From Cellvibrionaceae bacterium (GTDB taxonomy: Bacteria > Pseudomonadota > Gammaproteobacteria > Pseudomonadales > Cellvibrionaceae), in the NCBI GenBank assembly GCA_021151825.1, contig JAGKWQ010000005.1, positions 532,873 to 596,872 of the forward strand: DNA of 64,000 nt. The letters are read 5' to 3'. The notes beneath the pieces were generated by a model, which did not search any database, had not been told where the DNA came from, and was given only the letters and a program-made list of their open reading frames with translations. A program made the position numbers and the translations under genes. Each line of letters starts with the position of its first letter. Within the stretch, counting starts at the first letter, position 1. Of this stretch, positions 34,548 to 43,767 are shown piece after piece.

Positions 34548-36095
34548 ATGCAGCAAACGTGTAAGGATCATCATCACAACATCGCCAATAGCCATATCAC
34601 TAGCGGAAATATTGCGCAGGTGTTTCAGGAATTTGCCCGGCAAAATCAATTACTGCTAAATGCGGCGGGCGAGGGAATTTACGGTGTTGATGCCGAAGGC
34701 CGTGCGACGTTTGTGAATCCGGCCGCGGAACGTATTTTGGGTTGGAAGGCTGATGAACTTATTGGTAAAAATATTCATCTTGCCATTCATCACAGCCACA
34801 CCGACGGTTCTGATTATTGCGCGCAGGATTGCCCGATTTTTGCCGCGTTTCGCGATGGCACTGTGCGTCGTGTTGATAACGAATCGTTCTGGTGTCGCGA
34901 TGGTCATGCAGTGCCCGTGGAATACACCAGCACCCCCGTTTATGACAATGAAAAGCTGGTCGGTGCAGTAGTCATTTTTCGCGATGTGTCGGAGCGAAAA
35001 AATGCAGAAGCAACATTGCATTCCACCATGGAGGAATTACGGGAGGCACTGGAACAAGTCAAGCAACTCAAGCACAAGCTGGAATTGGAAAATGCTTATC
35101 TGCAGCAGGAAATTAACGAGGGATTTAATTCACATCACATTGTCGGGCGCAGCCCAGCGATACAACAAATTAATTATCAAATCCAACTGGTTGCGCCAAC
35201 GGTGGCGACTGTATTGATTACCGGTGAATCGGGAACCGGCAAAGAATTAATTGCGCGCGCATTGCATCGCGCCAGCGATCGCAACCAGCGGCCCTTAATT
35301 CGTGTGAATTGCGCAGCGATTCCACCCGAATTATTTGAGAGTGAATTTTTTGGACATGTGCGCGGTGCATTCTCCGGTGCAGTGAGCACGCGCCTTGGCC
35401 GTTTCGAAGTGGCTGATAGCGGCACGTTATTTTTGGATGAAGTCGGTGAATTGCCGCTGGCGTTACAGGGAAAATTATTACGCGTATTGCAAGATGGTGA
35501 ATTTGAACGTGTGGGAGAATCCGTTACGCGTAATGTCAATGTACGCGTTATTGCTGCAACTAATCGTGATTTGAAAAAATTGGTCGAACAGGGTTTATTC
35601 CGCGAGGATTTATATTTTCGCTTGAATGTCTTCCCTATTCGCTCCGCACCATTGCGCGAACGCCTGGAAGATATTCCGCTGCTCGCTGCGCATTTTCTGC
35701 AAAAGACCTGTCAACGATTCCATAAACCGGAATTAAAAATATCATTGGCCCAAATACACCGTTTACAGGAATATCCCTGGCCGGGAAATATTCGCGAACT
35801 GGAAAACCGTATCGAACGCCAGGTGATTTTAAGCCAGGGAGATAAATTAATTCTTGAAGATTTCCCTACTACTGCACCTTCAGCAATTATTACTCCGGTT
35901 GTAGATGAAAAATGCCTGACTGAAAATGGTTTCAGAAATTTACAGGTCCAATCAACGCTGGATGCGCTACGCCAATGCCGTGGAAAAATTTATGGTCACG
36001 ATGGCGCCGCTAATTTACTCGGTGTAAAACCCACCACCCTTGCCTCACGCTTGAAAAAATGGGGCCTGGATAAGTCGGGAATTTTAATTTCATAA
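34548..36095 (+). CDS. Sigma-54-dependent activator with PAS domain (CynF-like role)
   Basis: A 515-residue enhancer-binding protein. A PAS domain at about 35-155 contains DGSDYCAQDCPIF (Cys91 and Cys95, possible ligand or redox site). A coiled coil spans 155-190. The AAA+ domain has Walker A GESGTGKE (226-233), the sigma-54 contact loop GAFSGA (273-278; the usual form is GAFTGA), Walker B LFLDE (294-298) and VIAATNRDL. The C-terminal Fis-type helix-turn-helix is at about 470-510 (GAANLLGVKPTTLASRLKKW). ATG 34548 has AGGAAA upstream. It is divergent from cynS. Pseudomonas cyanate clusters are known to use a sigma-54 activator (CynF); orthology here is inferred. Confidence 0.88.
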   Translation: MQQTCKDHHHNIANSHITSGNIAQVFQEFARQNQLLLNAAGEGIYGVDAEGRATFVNPAAERILGWKADELIGKNIHLAIHHSHTDGSDYCAQDCPIFAAFRDGTVRRVDNESFWCRDGHAVPVEYTSTPVYDNEKLVGAVVIFRDVSERKNAEATLHSTMEELREALEQVKQLKHKLELENAYLQQEINEGFNSHHIVGRSPAIQQINYQIQLVAPTVATVLITGESGTGKELIARALHRASDRNQRPLIRVNCAAIPPELFESEFFGHVRGAFSGAVSTRLGRFEVADSGTLFLDEVGELPLALQGKLLRVLQDGEFERVGESVTRNVNVRVIAATNRDLKKLVEQGLFREDLYFRLNVFPIRSAPLRERLEDIPLLAAHFLQKTCQRFHKPELKISLAQIHRLQEYPWPGNIRELENRIERQVILSQGDKLILEDFPTTAPSAIITPVVDEKCLTENGFRNLQVQSTLDALRQCRGKIYGHDGAANLLGVKPTTLASRLKKWGLDKSGILIS

Positions 36096-36518
36096 TATTT
36101 CAATAATGGCCAAAGTGGTCTTCAGCTTTTCCAACCTGCATGTGCTCGTTGGCTGGAACCCGTCATGCCGATAAGCGCAACTCATTCTTATACCCATTCC
36201 TTTAAAAGTGTCTGCACTGCGATTTTTAATCGGCGCAGAATTGCGCACTATTTTTTAATTACATACGTATTCATAAATTGCATACGTATGCAGTTCATTG
36301 TCTAGCCATTGCGCAACACTCTAGTCTTAAACCGATTTATCGGACATTGCTCTAAACCGATAACAACATAATTACAGATATATCTGCTTGCAGTTTAAGC
36401 CTTGCCTTTTTGTCGTATTTCAACCGGGGAATTTGCTGCACAATTTTTTGTCGCAGCGGCCGTGAGTTATTACGGCCCGCATTACAACAATAATTCAAAA
36501 CCCTTACGCGAGGACATT
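36096..36518. other. 423-bp region upstream of the amylase
   Basis: No gene. It holds a weak hairpin after the activator gene (around 36108-36125), the CATACGTAT repeats (listed separately), an 8-base repeat AAACCGAT at about 36331 and 36354, and the amylase ribosome site (GAGG, 36510-36513). Confidence 0.6.
36262..36291. promoter_or_regulatory. Paired CATACGTAT operators upstream of the amylase
   Basis: CATACGTAT at 36262-36270 and again at 36281-36289, the second within a 12-bp palindrome GCATACGTATGC (36280-36291). The 19-bp spacing is about two turns. A central CG in a palindrome is typical of LacI-family operators, and such regulators often control maltose and starch genes; the regulator is not in the window. 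Confidence 0.5.
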
Positions 36519-39335
36519 ATGAACATTTCCATCAAGCTGATTGCAGCAGGTTCGCTGCTGCTCGGCAATCTTTGCCATGCCGATTGGTATTTCCGCGGAA
36601 CTCCGAATAATTGGGCGAGTACTGCCCTCACCGCGGTAAGTACTACGGAATTTTCTACCTGTCAGACCTTTGGTGCAGCAAGTACTAATCCGCGTTTTAA
36701 AATTGATCGCACTGGAAACTGGAGTGAAAGTTATCCGGCCAGCGATTATGTAGTCACAGCAAATCAATCCTACAAAATCACGTTTAATTCCACGAGCAAA
36801 GCGATTGCAATCCAATCCGTTAGTAGTTGTGATTCCGCTGTATTTTCTAAAAATTTTCCGACGTTGAATTTTCGCGGTACCGCTAATAATTGGTCCACTA
36901 CCGCTATGACGTTGGTAGCGAATAATCTATGGTCTATTGATGTTGTTTTTGACGGACAGGCAAACCAGCGTTTTAAATTTGATATCAGTAATAATTGGGC
37001 CGTTAATTACGGCGATACCAATAACGATGGAATATTGAATCAAAGCGGCAACGATATTTATTCACCGGTAGTTGGAAATTATCGTGTGCAGGTAAATGAT
37101 TCAACGCTGGCTTATACACTTACTCCGCTGGGAATTATTTCAAGTTCCAGCAGCAGTATTGCTGCAACCAGCAGTTCAGCGTTATCAAAAATTTCTTCTG
37201 TGAGTTCCACTATTGTTTCATCATCGAGCGTTGCATCGTCAGCGCCGGGTGATAACTGGTATTTCCGCGGTACATCGAATAATTGGGCATCAACATTGAT
37301 GGCATTGCAAAATGGATTGCATTGCACCCAACAACAATTCGGCGCGGCCAGTACCAATCCGCGTTTTAAAATCGATCACTTTGCCAATTGGACTGAAAGT
37401 TATCCGCAAGCGGATTATGTAGTTTCTGCCAACACACTTTATGCGATTTGTTTTAACGCCAGCACTAAAGCCATCACCGTTACCAATTTACATTCGAGCA
37501 CGAATTCTGTTGCATCGGTATCCAGCGCAGCGAGTTCACTTCCTACTGCAAGCAATGGCGATTTCCGCAAAGAGACAATTTACTTTTTACTGACTGCGCG
37601 TTTTTACGATGGCGATTCGTCGAACAATTATTACAACCGCGATCGTTACAAAGCCGGCGATCCCCATTGGCGTGGCGACTTTAAAGGGCTGATCCAGAAA
37701 CTGGATTACATTAAAGATTTGGGCTTCACCGCAATCTGGGTAACGCCACCGGTGGAGAACCGTTCGGGCCTCGATTACCACGGTTACCACGCGTACGATT
37801 TTTATAAAGTGGACCCGCGCCTGGAATCGCCCGGTGCCGGCTATAAAGAATTTATCGATGCAGCGCACGCCAAAGGTTTGAAAGTAATCCAGGATGTGGT
37901 GATCAACCATTCCAGCCAATATGGTTTGCGCAATGCGGTGTGGATCGATCACTTGCCGATTAAATATTACATTCCTGCAGGCGGTACACAGGGCAATATT
38001 GTGAATGGCCCTTACCTCGGCAATTTGGGAGATTATAAAAGCGAGTTCCGCGATGATAACGACAACGCGCTCGCTCCCGCCTGGTTTCGTGAACGTCACG
38101 CTGCTGATGCTGCGGGAATTACACCGTTGGTAGATCCGAAAACCGGAGTAACTGTACCCAAAGCCGGTTATGACCCAAACCGTTTCTTTGGTATTGATGC
38201 GGCTGGACTCAATCCAGATTGGTATCACCTGGATGGCTTTATGTCGGGTGGTGATTGGGAAAGCCCGCTCGCGTTGCAACGTAAACATATGGCGGGCGAC
38301 ACCATCGATTTGGCGACCGAACGCCAAAATGTGAAGGATTATCTCAACGGTGCCATACACATGTATCTCGATATGGGTGTGGATGCCATTCGCCTCGACA
38401 CGGTTAAACACGTGGAACGCAACGAGTTGCTCAGCTATGTGAATAATTGGAAAGCATACAAACCCGGTTTGTTTGTGTTTGGCGAGAACCTGGTGAAAGG
38501 CACTGGTTTTGGATCAGAGATCGCCAACGATAACGCTTCTGCAGTAATTCGCCCCTGGTGGTATACCCGCACGACCAATAACCCGTCCGACCCACGTGCA
38601 GGTGGTTATTCAGGTTTTTCGGTGCTGGATTTCTCGGTGTTTTCGACCTTCCGCGATAACGTTACACGGGGCAATTTTGGCGGTATCGGCGGGGTAATGG
38701 CGATGGATTGGGTGTATGGCGATGCGACCCAACTCGTCACTTTTTTCCAGAATCACGATGTGGGCCCGGATAACGACTTTAAATATCGCTATGGCGGTGA
38801 AATGGGCAACGCAGCCATGGTCTATAACCTGCTCTGGACCAATCGCGGTATTCCAACCCTGTACTATGGCGAAGAGATAATGTTCCAGGGCGGCTTGCCG
38901 CAAGATATCGCCGGTAATAACGACACCATTGACCAAACTGGTCGCGCTTATTTCGGACCACATCTGGATAATTTGACGGCAACCCAAAGCCATCCTCTCT
39001 ATCAACATATCAAACGCTTGAACCAGATCCGCAGTGCAATTCCGGCATTGCAAAAAGCACCTAGTTCCCAGGTGAATGAATGGGGAGCCGGGATAAGTTT
39101 TGTTCGCGATTTGTCTTCCGAGGGTAGCTACGCGGTTGTCGGATTGGCTTCTGGCAGTAGCCAGTCCATCACCGTAAATGGTGTAAAAAATGGAACTTAT
39201 AAAGATTCTGTCACAGGCAATACTATTAATGTAACTAATGGCAGTATCAGCTTTACTGTCGCCAGTTATTCGGCTGGAATTTATGTTCTTAACGGGTCAG
39301 GTAAAATAGGTTCAACCGGTACTTACCTGCGTTAA
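36519..39335 (+). CDS. Secreted GH13 alpha-amylase with starch-binding-like repeats
   Basis: A 938-residue exported amylase. Signal peptide 1-21 (ends LCHA). Three related modules at about 22-100, 113-203 and 245-325 carry the pattern YFRGTxNNW and NPRFKID, resembling starch-binding (CBM26-like) domains. Ser-rich linkers lie at 207-243 and 326-346. The GH13 barrel occupies about 350-840 with QDVVINH (458-464), nucleophile Asp627 (AIRLDTVKH), acid/base Glu656 (FVFGENL) and Asp747 (QNHDVG). A beta-sandwich domain ends the protein. It hydrolyses alpha-1,4-glucan outside the cell. ATG 36519 follows GAGG; the longer frame to 36402 lacks a signal peptide. Confidence 0.93.
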   Translation: MNISIKLIAAGSLLLGNLCHADWYFRGTPNNWASTALTAVSTTEFSTCQTFGAASTNPRFKIDRTGNWSESYPASDYVVTANQSYKITFNSTSKAIAIQSVSSCDSAVFSKNFPTLNFRGTANNWSTTAMTLVANNLWSIDVVFDGQANQRFKFDISNNWAVNYGDTNNDGILNQSGNDIYSPVVGNYRVQVNDSTLAYTLTPLGIISSSSSSIAATSSSALSKISSVSSTIVSSSSVASSAPGDNWYFRGTSNNWASTLMALQNGLHCTQQQFGAASTNPRFKIDHFANWTESYPQADYVVSANTLYAICFNASTKAITVTNLHSSTNSVASVSSAASSLPTASNGDFRKETIYFLLTARFYDGDSSNNYYNRDRYKAGDPHWRGDFKGLIQKLDYIKDLGFTAIWVTPPVENRSGLDYHGYHAYDFYKVDPRLESPGAGYKEFIDAAHAKGLKVIQDVVINHSSQYGLRNAVWIDHLPIKYYIPAGGTQGNIVNGPYLGNLGDYKSEFRDDNDNALAPAWFRERHAADAAGITPLVDPKTGVTVPKAGYDPNRFFGIDAAGLNPDWYHLDGFMSGGDWESPLALQRKHMAGDTIDLATERQNVKDYLNGAIHMYLDMGVDAIRLDTVKHVERNELLSYVNNWKAYKPGLFVFGENLVKGTGFGSEIANDNASAVIRPWWYTRTTNNPSDPRAGGYSGFSVLDFSVFSTFRDNVTRGNFGGIGGVMAMDWVYGDATQLVTFFQNHDVGPDNDFKYRYGGEMGNAAMVYNLLWTNRGIPTLYYGEEIMFQGGLPQDIAGNNDTIDQTGRAYFGPHLDNLTATQSHPLYQHIKRLNQIRSAIPALQKAPSSQVNEWGAGISFVRDLSSEGSYAVVGLASGSSQSITVNGVKNGTYKDSVTGNTINVTNGSISFTVASYSAGIYVLNGSGKIGSTGTYLR

Positions 39336-39355
39336 TCGTGATTCGTTCAAACAAT

Positions 39356-39382
39356 AAAAAAGGGGCTTAATTGCCCCTTTTT
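39356..39382. terminator. Terminator between the amylase and a small gene
   Basis: AAAAGGGGC (39358-39366), six-base loop, GCCCCTTTTT (39373-39382), with an A-run before it, so it can act in both directions for these convergent genes. Confidence 0.9.
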
Positions 39383-39399
39383 GCTGAGTTGCATTGTGA

Positions 39400-39564
39400 T
39401 TATTTATGCGCTGATTTTGATCCCCGGCGATCATTCTTACGACGCTCAATAGGAACATCCTGGGGAATTCCCTTGTGGCGCTCACGACGATCTGACTTTT
39501 GGCGCTCTTCCAACGCATCTTCGATTTGGGTCAACAACACTTTGGTTACTTTTTTCTCACTCAT
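39400..39564 (-). CDS. Small basic hypothetical protein
   Basis: A 54-residue protein (ATG 39564, GGA upstream), highly charged: MSEKKVTKVLLTQIEDALEE, then DRRERHKG and ERRKNDRRGSKSAHK. I do not recognise the family. The first half is probably a helix; the second half is an Arg/Lys-rich tail that could bind nucleic acid. It ends at a bidirectional terminator shared with the amylase. Upstream in-frame ATGs exist (39576, 39603), so the start is uncertain. Confidence 0.5.
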   Translation of the reverse strand: MSEKKVTKVLLTQIEDALEERQKSDRRERHKGIPQDVPIERRKNDRRGSKSAHK

Positions 39565-39603
39565 CGTTAAGTCCATCTCACAGTTGATCACGACTAAAAA
39601 CAT

Positions 39604-40146
39604 ACCACGGCTTGAGTATAGTCCAGCAAACAGCCTGTATTTGTGAATTTGGTGCCATTTCTAATTTCAATTTCTAATAAAAAAATGGCATCTAGACTTT
39701 AATCAAGGAGTGATTCAAAAGCAATTCACAGGACAAATTTTAATTGGAAGTTCCGAGCCTATCCTGGAAAAATTCTGGCAAACATCACATTACCGATATA
39801 TTCACAGCAATAGGTGTTTGTCACTTTTGATTTATGGTTGCTGGGTTAACAACAACAAATACGTGTTGCCCGGTTCCATAGCATTATTAAAAGGGATTTA
39901 GCCATGCAATGATAACTAACAAGCAAAACCAGAAAGAATGATCAAATTGGGTGGGCTTGGAAAGTGACTTAAAAAGGCAGGCAAAAGTTAAGTAACAATA
40001 TTTTAATACTATTATTCCTTAACTTTTAATATTTAAAATTTACTACGATAAATAAAACCGGGTTCTTTATTTCTTAACATAAGAAATAAAAAAACCAGAT
40101 TCAAAGGAGAGTCTGGTTTCTTTTTAATCAAATACGCTGTTGTTAT
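39604..40146. other. 543-bp intergenic region before the gyrB end
   Basis: A+T-rich DNA, no convincing gene. It holds the promoter for the small basic protein on the left and, on the right, two stacked hairpins: TTTATTTCTTA/TAAGAAATAAA (40066-40090) and the gyrB terminator. A longer-range repeat AAAAGTTAAG (about 39982) and its inverse near 40019 is also present. A 63-codon frame at 39710 has no ribosome site. Confidence 0.6.
40087..40125. terminator. gyrB terminator
   Basis: AAACCAGA (40092-40099) and TCTGGTTT (40112-40119) with a 12-base loop; on the minus strand the stem runs into TTTTTTT. It lies 28 bases after the gyrB stop. Confidence 0.8.
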
Positions 40147-42567
40147 TTACACATCAAGGTTTGCTACAGCCAACGCATTCGTTTCGATAAAGTCACGACG
40201 AGGTTCCACTGCATCTCCCATCAAACAGGTGAAAATTTGATCAGCAGCAATGGCATCCTGAATCGTCACACGCAACATACGGCGGGTTTCCGGATTCATC
40301 GTGGTATCCCATAATTGCTCCGGGTTCATTTCACCCAGACCTTTATAGCGTTGTATATTGTAACCTTTGCGCGATTCTTTCATTAACCATTCAAGGCCAT
40401 CAGCAAACTTGAACAACGGTTGTTTGCGTTCGCCACGTTGAACATAAGCACCCTCTTCAATCAGGCTTTCCAATTTCTCACCTAAAGAAACAATGGAAGC
40501 GTATTCGCCTGAGGCAAAGAAGTCGTGGTTGAACGGGTAAGGGGTCGCAATACCATGGGCCGTAATTTCTACCTGTGGCAAGAATAAATGACGTTCGCTA
40601 TCTTCACGTACAGTAATGATATAGCGCTGGCTGCCGGCGCGGGCATCAATACTGAAATGCGCTGCCATCTGGTCACACCATTGCTGCATATGCCCCTGAT
40701 CTGCCAAATGTTCTGTACGAATCGCAGGCAAATAAATCATTTTTTCAAGCACATCGGCAGGATACAGACGCGATAGGCGCTCGATAGTAGCCATCACCTT
40801 GCGATATTCATGAACGAGTTTTTCCAGGGCTTCACCAGCGATAGGTGGCGCACTCGGGTTTACATGGAGAGCGGCATCTTCTAACGCGGCCTGGGTCAAG
40901 AACTCGGTCATGGCCGATTCATCTTTCAAGTATTGCTCTTGTTTACCTTTAGCAATTTTATACAGCGGTGGTTGCGCGATATAAATATGGCCACGCTCGA
41001 TCAATTCACGCATTTGGCGGAAGAAGAAAGTCAGTAACAGTGTGCGAATATGCGAACCGTCGACGTCGGCGTCCGTCATGATAATGATGCTGTGATAACG
41101 CAGTTTTTCAGGGTTGTAATCTTCTTTACCAATACCGCAGCCTAATGCAGTAATCAGCGTTCCCACTTCTGCGGATGAAAGCATTTTGTCGAAACGCGCT
41201 TTTTCTACGTTAAGGATTTTACCTTTAAGTGGCAGAATCGCCTGGGTTTTACGCGCGCGACCTTGCTTGGCTGAACCACCCGCAGAATCACCCTCTACCA
41301 GGTAAAGTTCAGACAACGCCGGGTCTTTCTCCTGACAATCTGCCAACTTTCCGGGAAGGCCAGCAATATCCAATGCACCTTTGCGGCGAGTCATTTCACG
41401 GGCTTTACGCGCTGCTTCACGGGCACGGGCAGCATCAATCATCTTGCCTACAATCGCTTTGGCTTCTTGCGGATTTTCCAGCAAATACGCACCAAAGTGT
41501 TCGTTCATCTCCTGCTCAACCGCTGTTTTTACTTCAGACGATACGAGTTTATCTTTGGTTTGACTGGAGAATTTTGGATCAGGTACTTTTACCGAGATGA
41601 TAGCGGTCAAACCTTCACGTGCATCATCACCAGTAGTGGCAACTTTGGCATTTTTGGCGATGCCCTCTTTCTCTATATAAGTATTCAAACCGCGAGTCAG
41701 TGCAGCACGGAAACCCGCCAAGTGGGTACCACCATCGCGTTGGGGAATATTATTGGTATAGCAAAACAGGTTTTCCTGGAAGGAATCGTTCCATTGCAAA
41801 GCTACTTCTACTCCAATACCGTCCTCACGCTTCAACGAAACGAAGTGCACCATCTTGTTAATAGTGGTTTTATTCTTATTCAAGTGATCCACAAACGCAC
41901 GTAACCCACCTTCATATTGGTAGATTTCTTCTTTTGCCGTGCGCTCATCTTTAAGCACAATGCGTACACCAGAGTTCAGAAATGACAGTTCACGCAGCCT
42001 TTTTGCCAATAACTCAAAGTGGAATTCGATATTGGTAAACGTTGCTGCAGAGGGCTTGAAATGGATTTCAGTACCGGTAGTAATGGAATCTCCAACTACT
42101 GCAAGTGGTGCATCAGGTACGCCATGACGATAAATTTGCTCGTGGATCTTTCCAGCGCGGCGAATCGTTAATTTAAGATATTCGGAAAGCGCGTTTACTA
42201 CTGATACACCCACACCGTGCAAGCCACCGGAGACTTTGTAAGTATTGTCATCAAACTTACCACCAGCGTGAAGCACTGTCATGATAACTTCAGCAGCCGA
42301 TACGCCTTCTTCGTGCATATCAGTAGGAATACCGCGGCCATTATCAGATACGGAGATAGTTTCATCAGGATGAATAGTTACGCGCACTTCATCACAATGC
42401 CCTGCCAATGCTTCATCAATAGAGTTATCTACGACCTCGAACACCATATGGTGCAAGCCTGAGCCGTCGTCGGTATCGCCAATATACATCCCTGGGCGCT
42501 TACGCACCGCATCCAGTCCCTTAAGGACTTTAATACTGGACGAGTCGTAAGTATTCTCTTCTGACAT
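40147..42567 (-). CDS. gyrB: DNA gyrase subunit B
   Basis: ATPase subunit of DNA gyrase, which introduces negative supercoils. At 806 residues it is the usual gammaproteobacterial length. The GHKL ATPase domain begins VLKGLDAVRKRPGMYIGD and contains VSDNGRGIPTD and GGLHGVGVSVVNALS. The TOPRIM domain shows YLVEGDSAGGSAKQGR and IIMTDADVDGSHI. The C-terminal GyrA-binding part ends in the typical EMNPEQLWDTTMNPETRRML. Last gene of the minus-strand dnaA-dnaN-recF-gyrB run, 76 bases after recF. Confidence 0.99.
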   Translation of the reverse strand: MSEENTYDSSSIKVLKGLDAVRKRPGMYIGDTDDGSGLHHMVFEVVDNSIDEALAGHCDEVRVTIHPDETISVSDNGRGIPTDMHEEGVSAAEVIMTVLHAGGKFDDNTYKVSGGLHGVGVSVVNALSEYLKLTIRRAGKIHEQIYRHGVPDAPLAVVGDSITTGTEIHFKPSAATFTNIEFHFELLAKRLRELSFLNSGVRIVLKDERTAKEEIYQYEGGLRAFVDHLNKNKTTINKMVHFVSLKREDGIGVEVALQWNDSFQENLFCYTNNIPQRDGGTHLAGFRAALTRGLNTYIEKEGIAKNAKVATTGDDAREGLTAIISVKVPDPKFSSQTKDKLVSSEVKTAVEQEMNEHFGAYLLENPQEAKAIVGKMIDAARAREAARKAREMTRRKGALDIAGLPGKLADCQEKDPALSELYLVEGDSAGGSAKQGRARKTQAILPLKGKILNVEKARFDKMLSSAEVGTLITALGCGIGKEDYNPEKLRYHSIIIMTDADVDGSHIRTLLLTFFFRQMRELIERGHIYIAQPPLYKIAKGKQEQYLKDESAMTEFLTQAALEDAALHVNPSAPPIAGEALEKLVHEYRKVMATIERLSRLYPADVLEKMIYLPAIRTEHLADQGHMQQWCDQMAAHFSIDARAGSQRYIITVREDSERHLFLPQVEITAHGIATPYPFNHDFFASGEYASIVSLGEKLESLIEEGAYVQRGERKQPLFKFADGLEWLMKESRKGYNIQRYKGLGEMNPEQLWDTTMNPETRRMLRVTIQDAIAADQIFTCLMGDAVEPRRDFIETNALAVANLDV

Positions 42568-42643
42568 AGCTTTTCTCCGCTTTATTGTTTACAGCGATTA
42601 GTCACATTAACTAACCACTGAATTCTTTAGTTAGACAGGAGGC

Positions 42644-43741
42644 TTAATGTGCCTCAACTATCCTACCTTGTTCCACGTGAAACAATTTTGGGGTTATATC
42701 TGGCTTATTAATCCAGCTGGAAACCAATACATCTCGCTCAACGCCAGTAATAAAAACCTGCGTATCCATTGTAACTAACCATTTAACCAGCAATGCCCTA
42801 TGCTTTTCGTCCAACTCTGCTGGAAGATCATCCACGAGGTAAACCGATTTTCGGCCAGTGATTCTGGTAAATACATAACCTTGGGCTATCTTCAAGGCGC
42901 ATACCAATAGCTTTTGCTGACCGCGCGATAGAATTTCGGCAGCCTCCTGACCATTAATTGTGATTTTAAGATCTGCTCTATGACTACCAGATTGAGTGTA
43001 TCCAATCCGATGATCTCGCTCCAAACCTGCAATCAATACATCAGAATACGATTTATCCTTATCCCACCCTTGGTAATAGCTGAGCTTTATCCCATCTATT
43101 TTAATGAACTCTTTACAGAGCTCATTAAACACTTCTAGAAATTGCTGAAAGGATGCTTTTCTAAAATCGTGGATCTTCTCGGTTAAGTTAACTAGCTCCT
43201 GATCCCAGGGAGCCAATTCAAAGGGGTCTATTCTATCATGGCGTAATAAGCTATTGCGGTGTTTAAGGCAACGTTGAATTGCCTTCCAGGTTGGGAAGAA
43301 AGCATGTTCCACGTGAAACACTAACCAATCAATAAACTGTCGCCTAACCTTTGGGCTGCCTTCCAGTAAAAGAAATGTCTCTGAATTGATTACTTGTACA
43401 GGAAGATATGCTGCCAGGTCAGCAGCTGAAGGAACAAAATTTCCATTTGCCTTAAAACTTGCCTCACCATCCAAAGCCCTATTAATTCCGATGGGAACAT
43501 CTGATCCATCATCTGTTTTAACTTTACCAAACACTGTAAATGATGGCTGGTGATGGCGAATTAGCGGTTTATGTTTATGGCTACGAAAGGATCGGCCTAA
43601 CGCTAACAAATTTATGGCTTCCAAAACGCTGGTTTTACCAGAGCCATTCTCACCAAAAATTAAATTCACCTGCGCTGAAGGAGTGATATCCACTCCCTCA
43701 AGGTTGCGCAAATTTTGAATTAGTAATCTATTTAAGGTCAT
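42644..43741 (-). CDS. recF: DNA replication and repair protein RecF
   Basis: SMC-like ATPase that helps load RecA at gaps (RecFOR pathway). 365 residues, normal. Walker A is GENGSGKTS (about 31-39), the signature is near LSRGQQKLL, and Walker B is in VYLVDDLPAELD. The gene contains two perfect 16-bp parS sites (42669-42684 and 43305-43320), so its sequence also carries the partition centromere. It lies between dnaN (26 bases) and gyrB, the classic order. Confidence 0.98.
   Translation of the reverse strand: MTLNRLLIQNLRNLEGVDITPSAQVNLIFGENGSGKTSVLEAINLLALGRSFRSHKHKPLIRHHQPSFTVFGKVKTDDGSDVPIGINRALDGEASFKANGNFVPSAADLAAYLPVQVINSETFLLLEGSPKVRRQFIDWLVFHVEHAFFPTWKAIQRCLKHRNSLLRHDRIDPFELAPWDQELVNLTEKIHDFRKASFQQFLEVFNELCKEFIKIDGIKLSYYQGWDKDKSYSDVLIAGLERDHRIGYTQSGSHRADLKITINGQEAAEILSRGQQKLLVCALKIAQGYVFTRITGRKSVYLVDDLPAELDEKHRALLVKWLVTMDTQVFITGVERDVLVSSWINKPDITPKLFHVEQGRIVEAH
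42669..42684. other. parS site 1 (ParB-binding centromere), in recF
   Basis: TGTTCCACGTGAAACA, a 15/16 match to the bacterial parS consensus TGTTTCACGTGAAACA and a common natural variant. It should be bound by ParB encoded at 56048. Confidence 0.9.
43305..43320. other. parS site 2 (ParB-binding centromere), in recF
   Basis: TGTTCCACGTGAAACA, identical to site 1 and 636 bp from it, also inside recF and in the same orientation. Two identical 16-mers in a coding region are not explained by the protein sequence alone. Confidence 0.9.
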
Positions 43742-43767
43742 AAGACCAGGACAAATACCAACACTAC

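Noticed and set aside
39710..39901. 63-codon frame before gyrB
   Set aside because: No ribosome site and A+T-rich chance composition.
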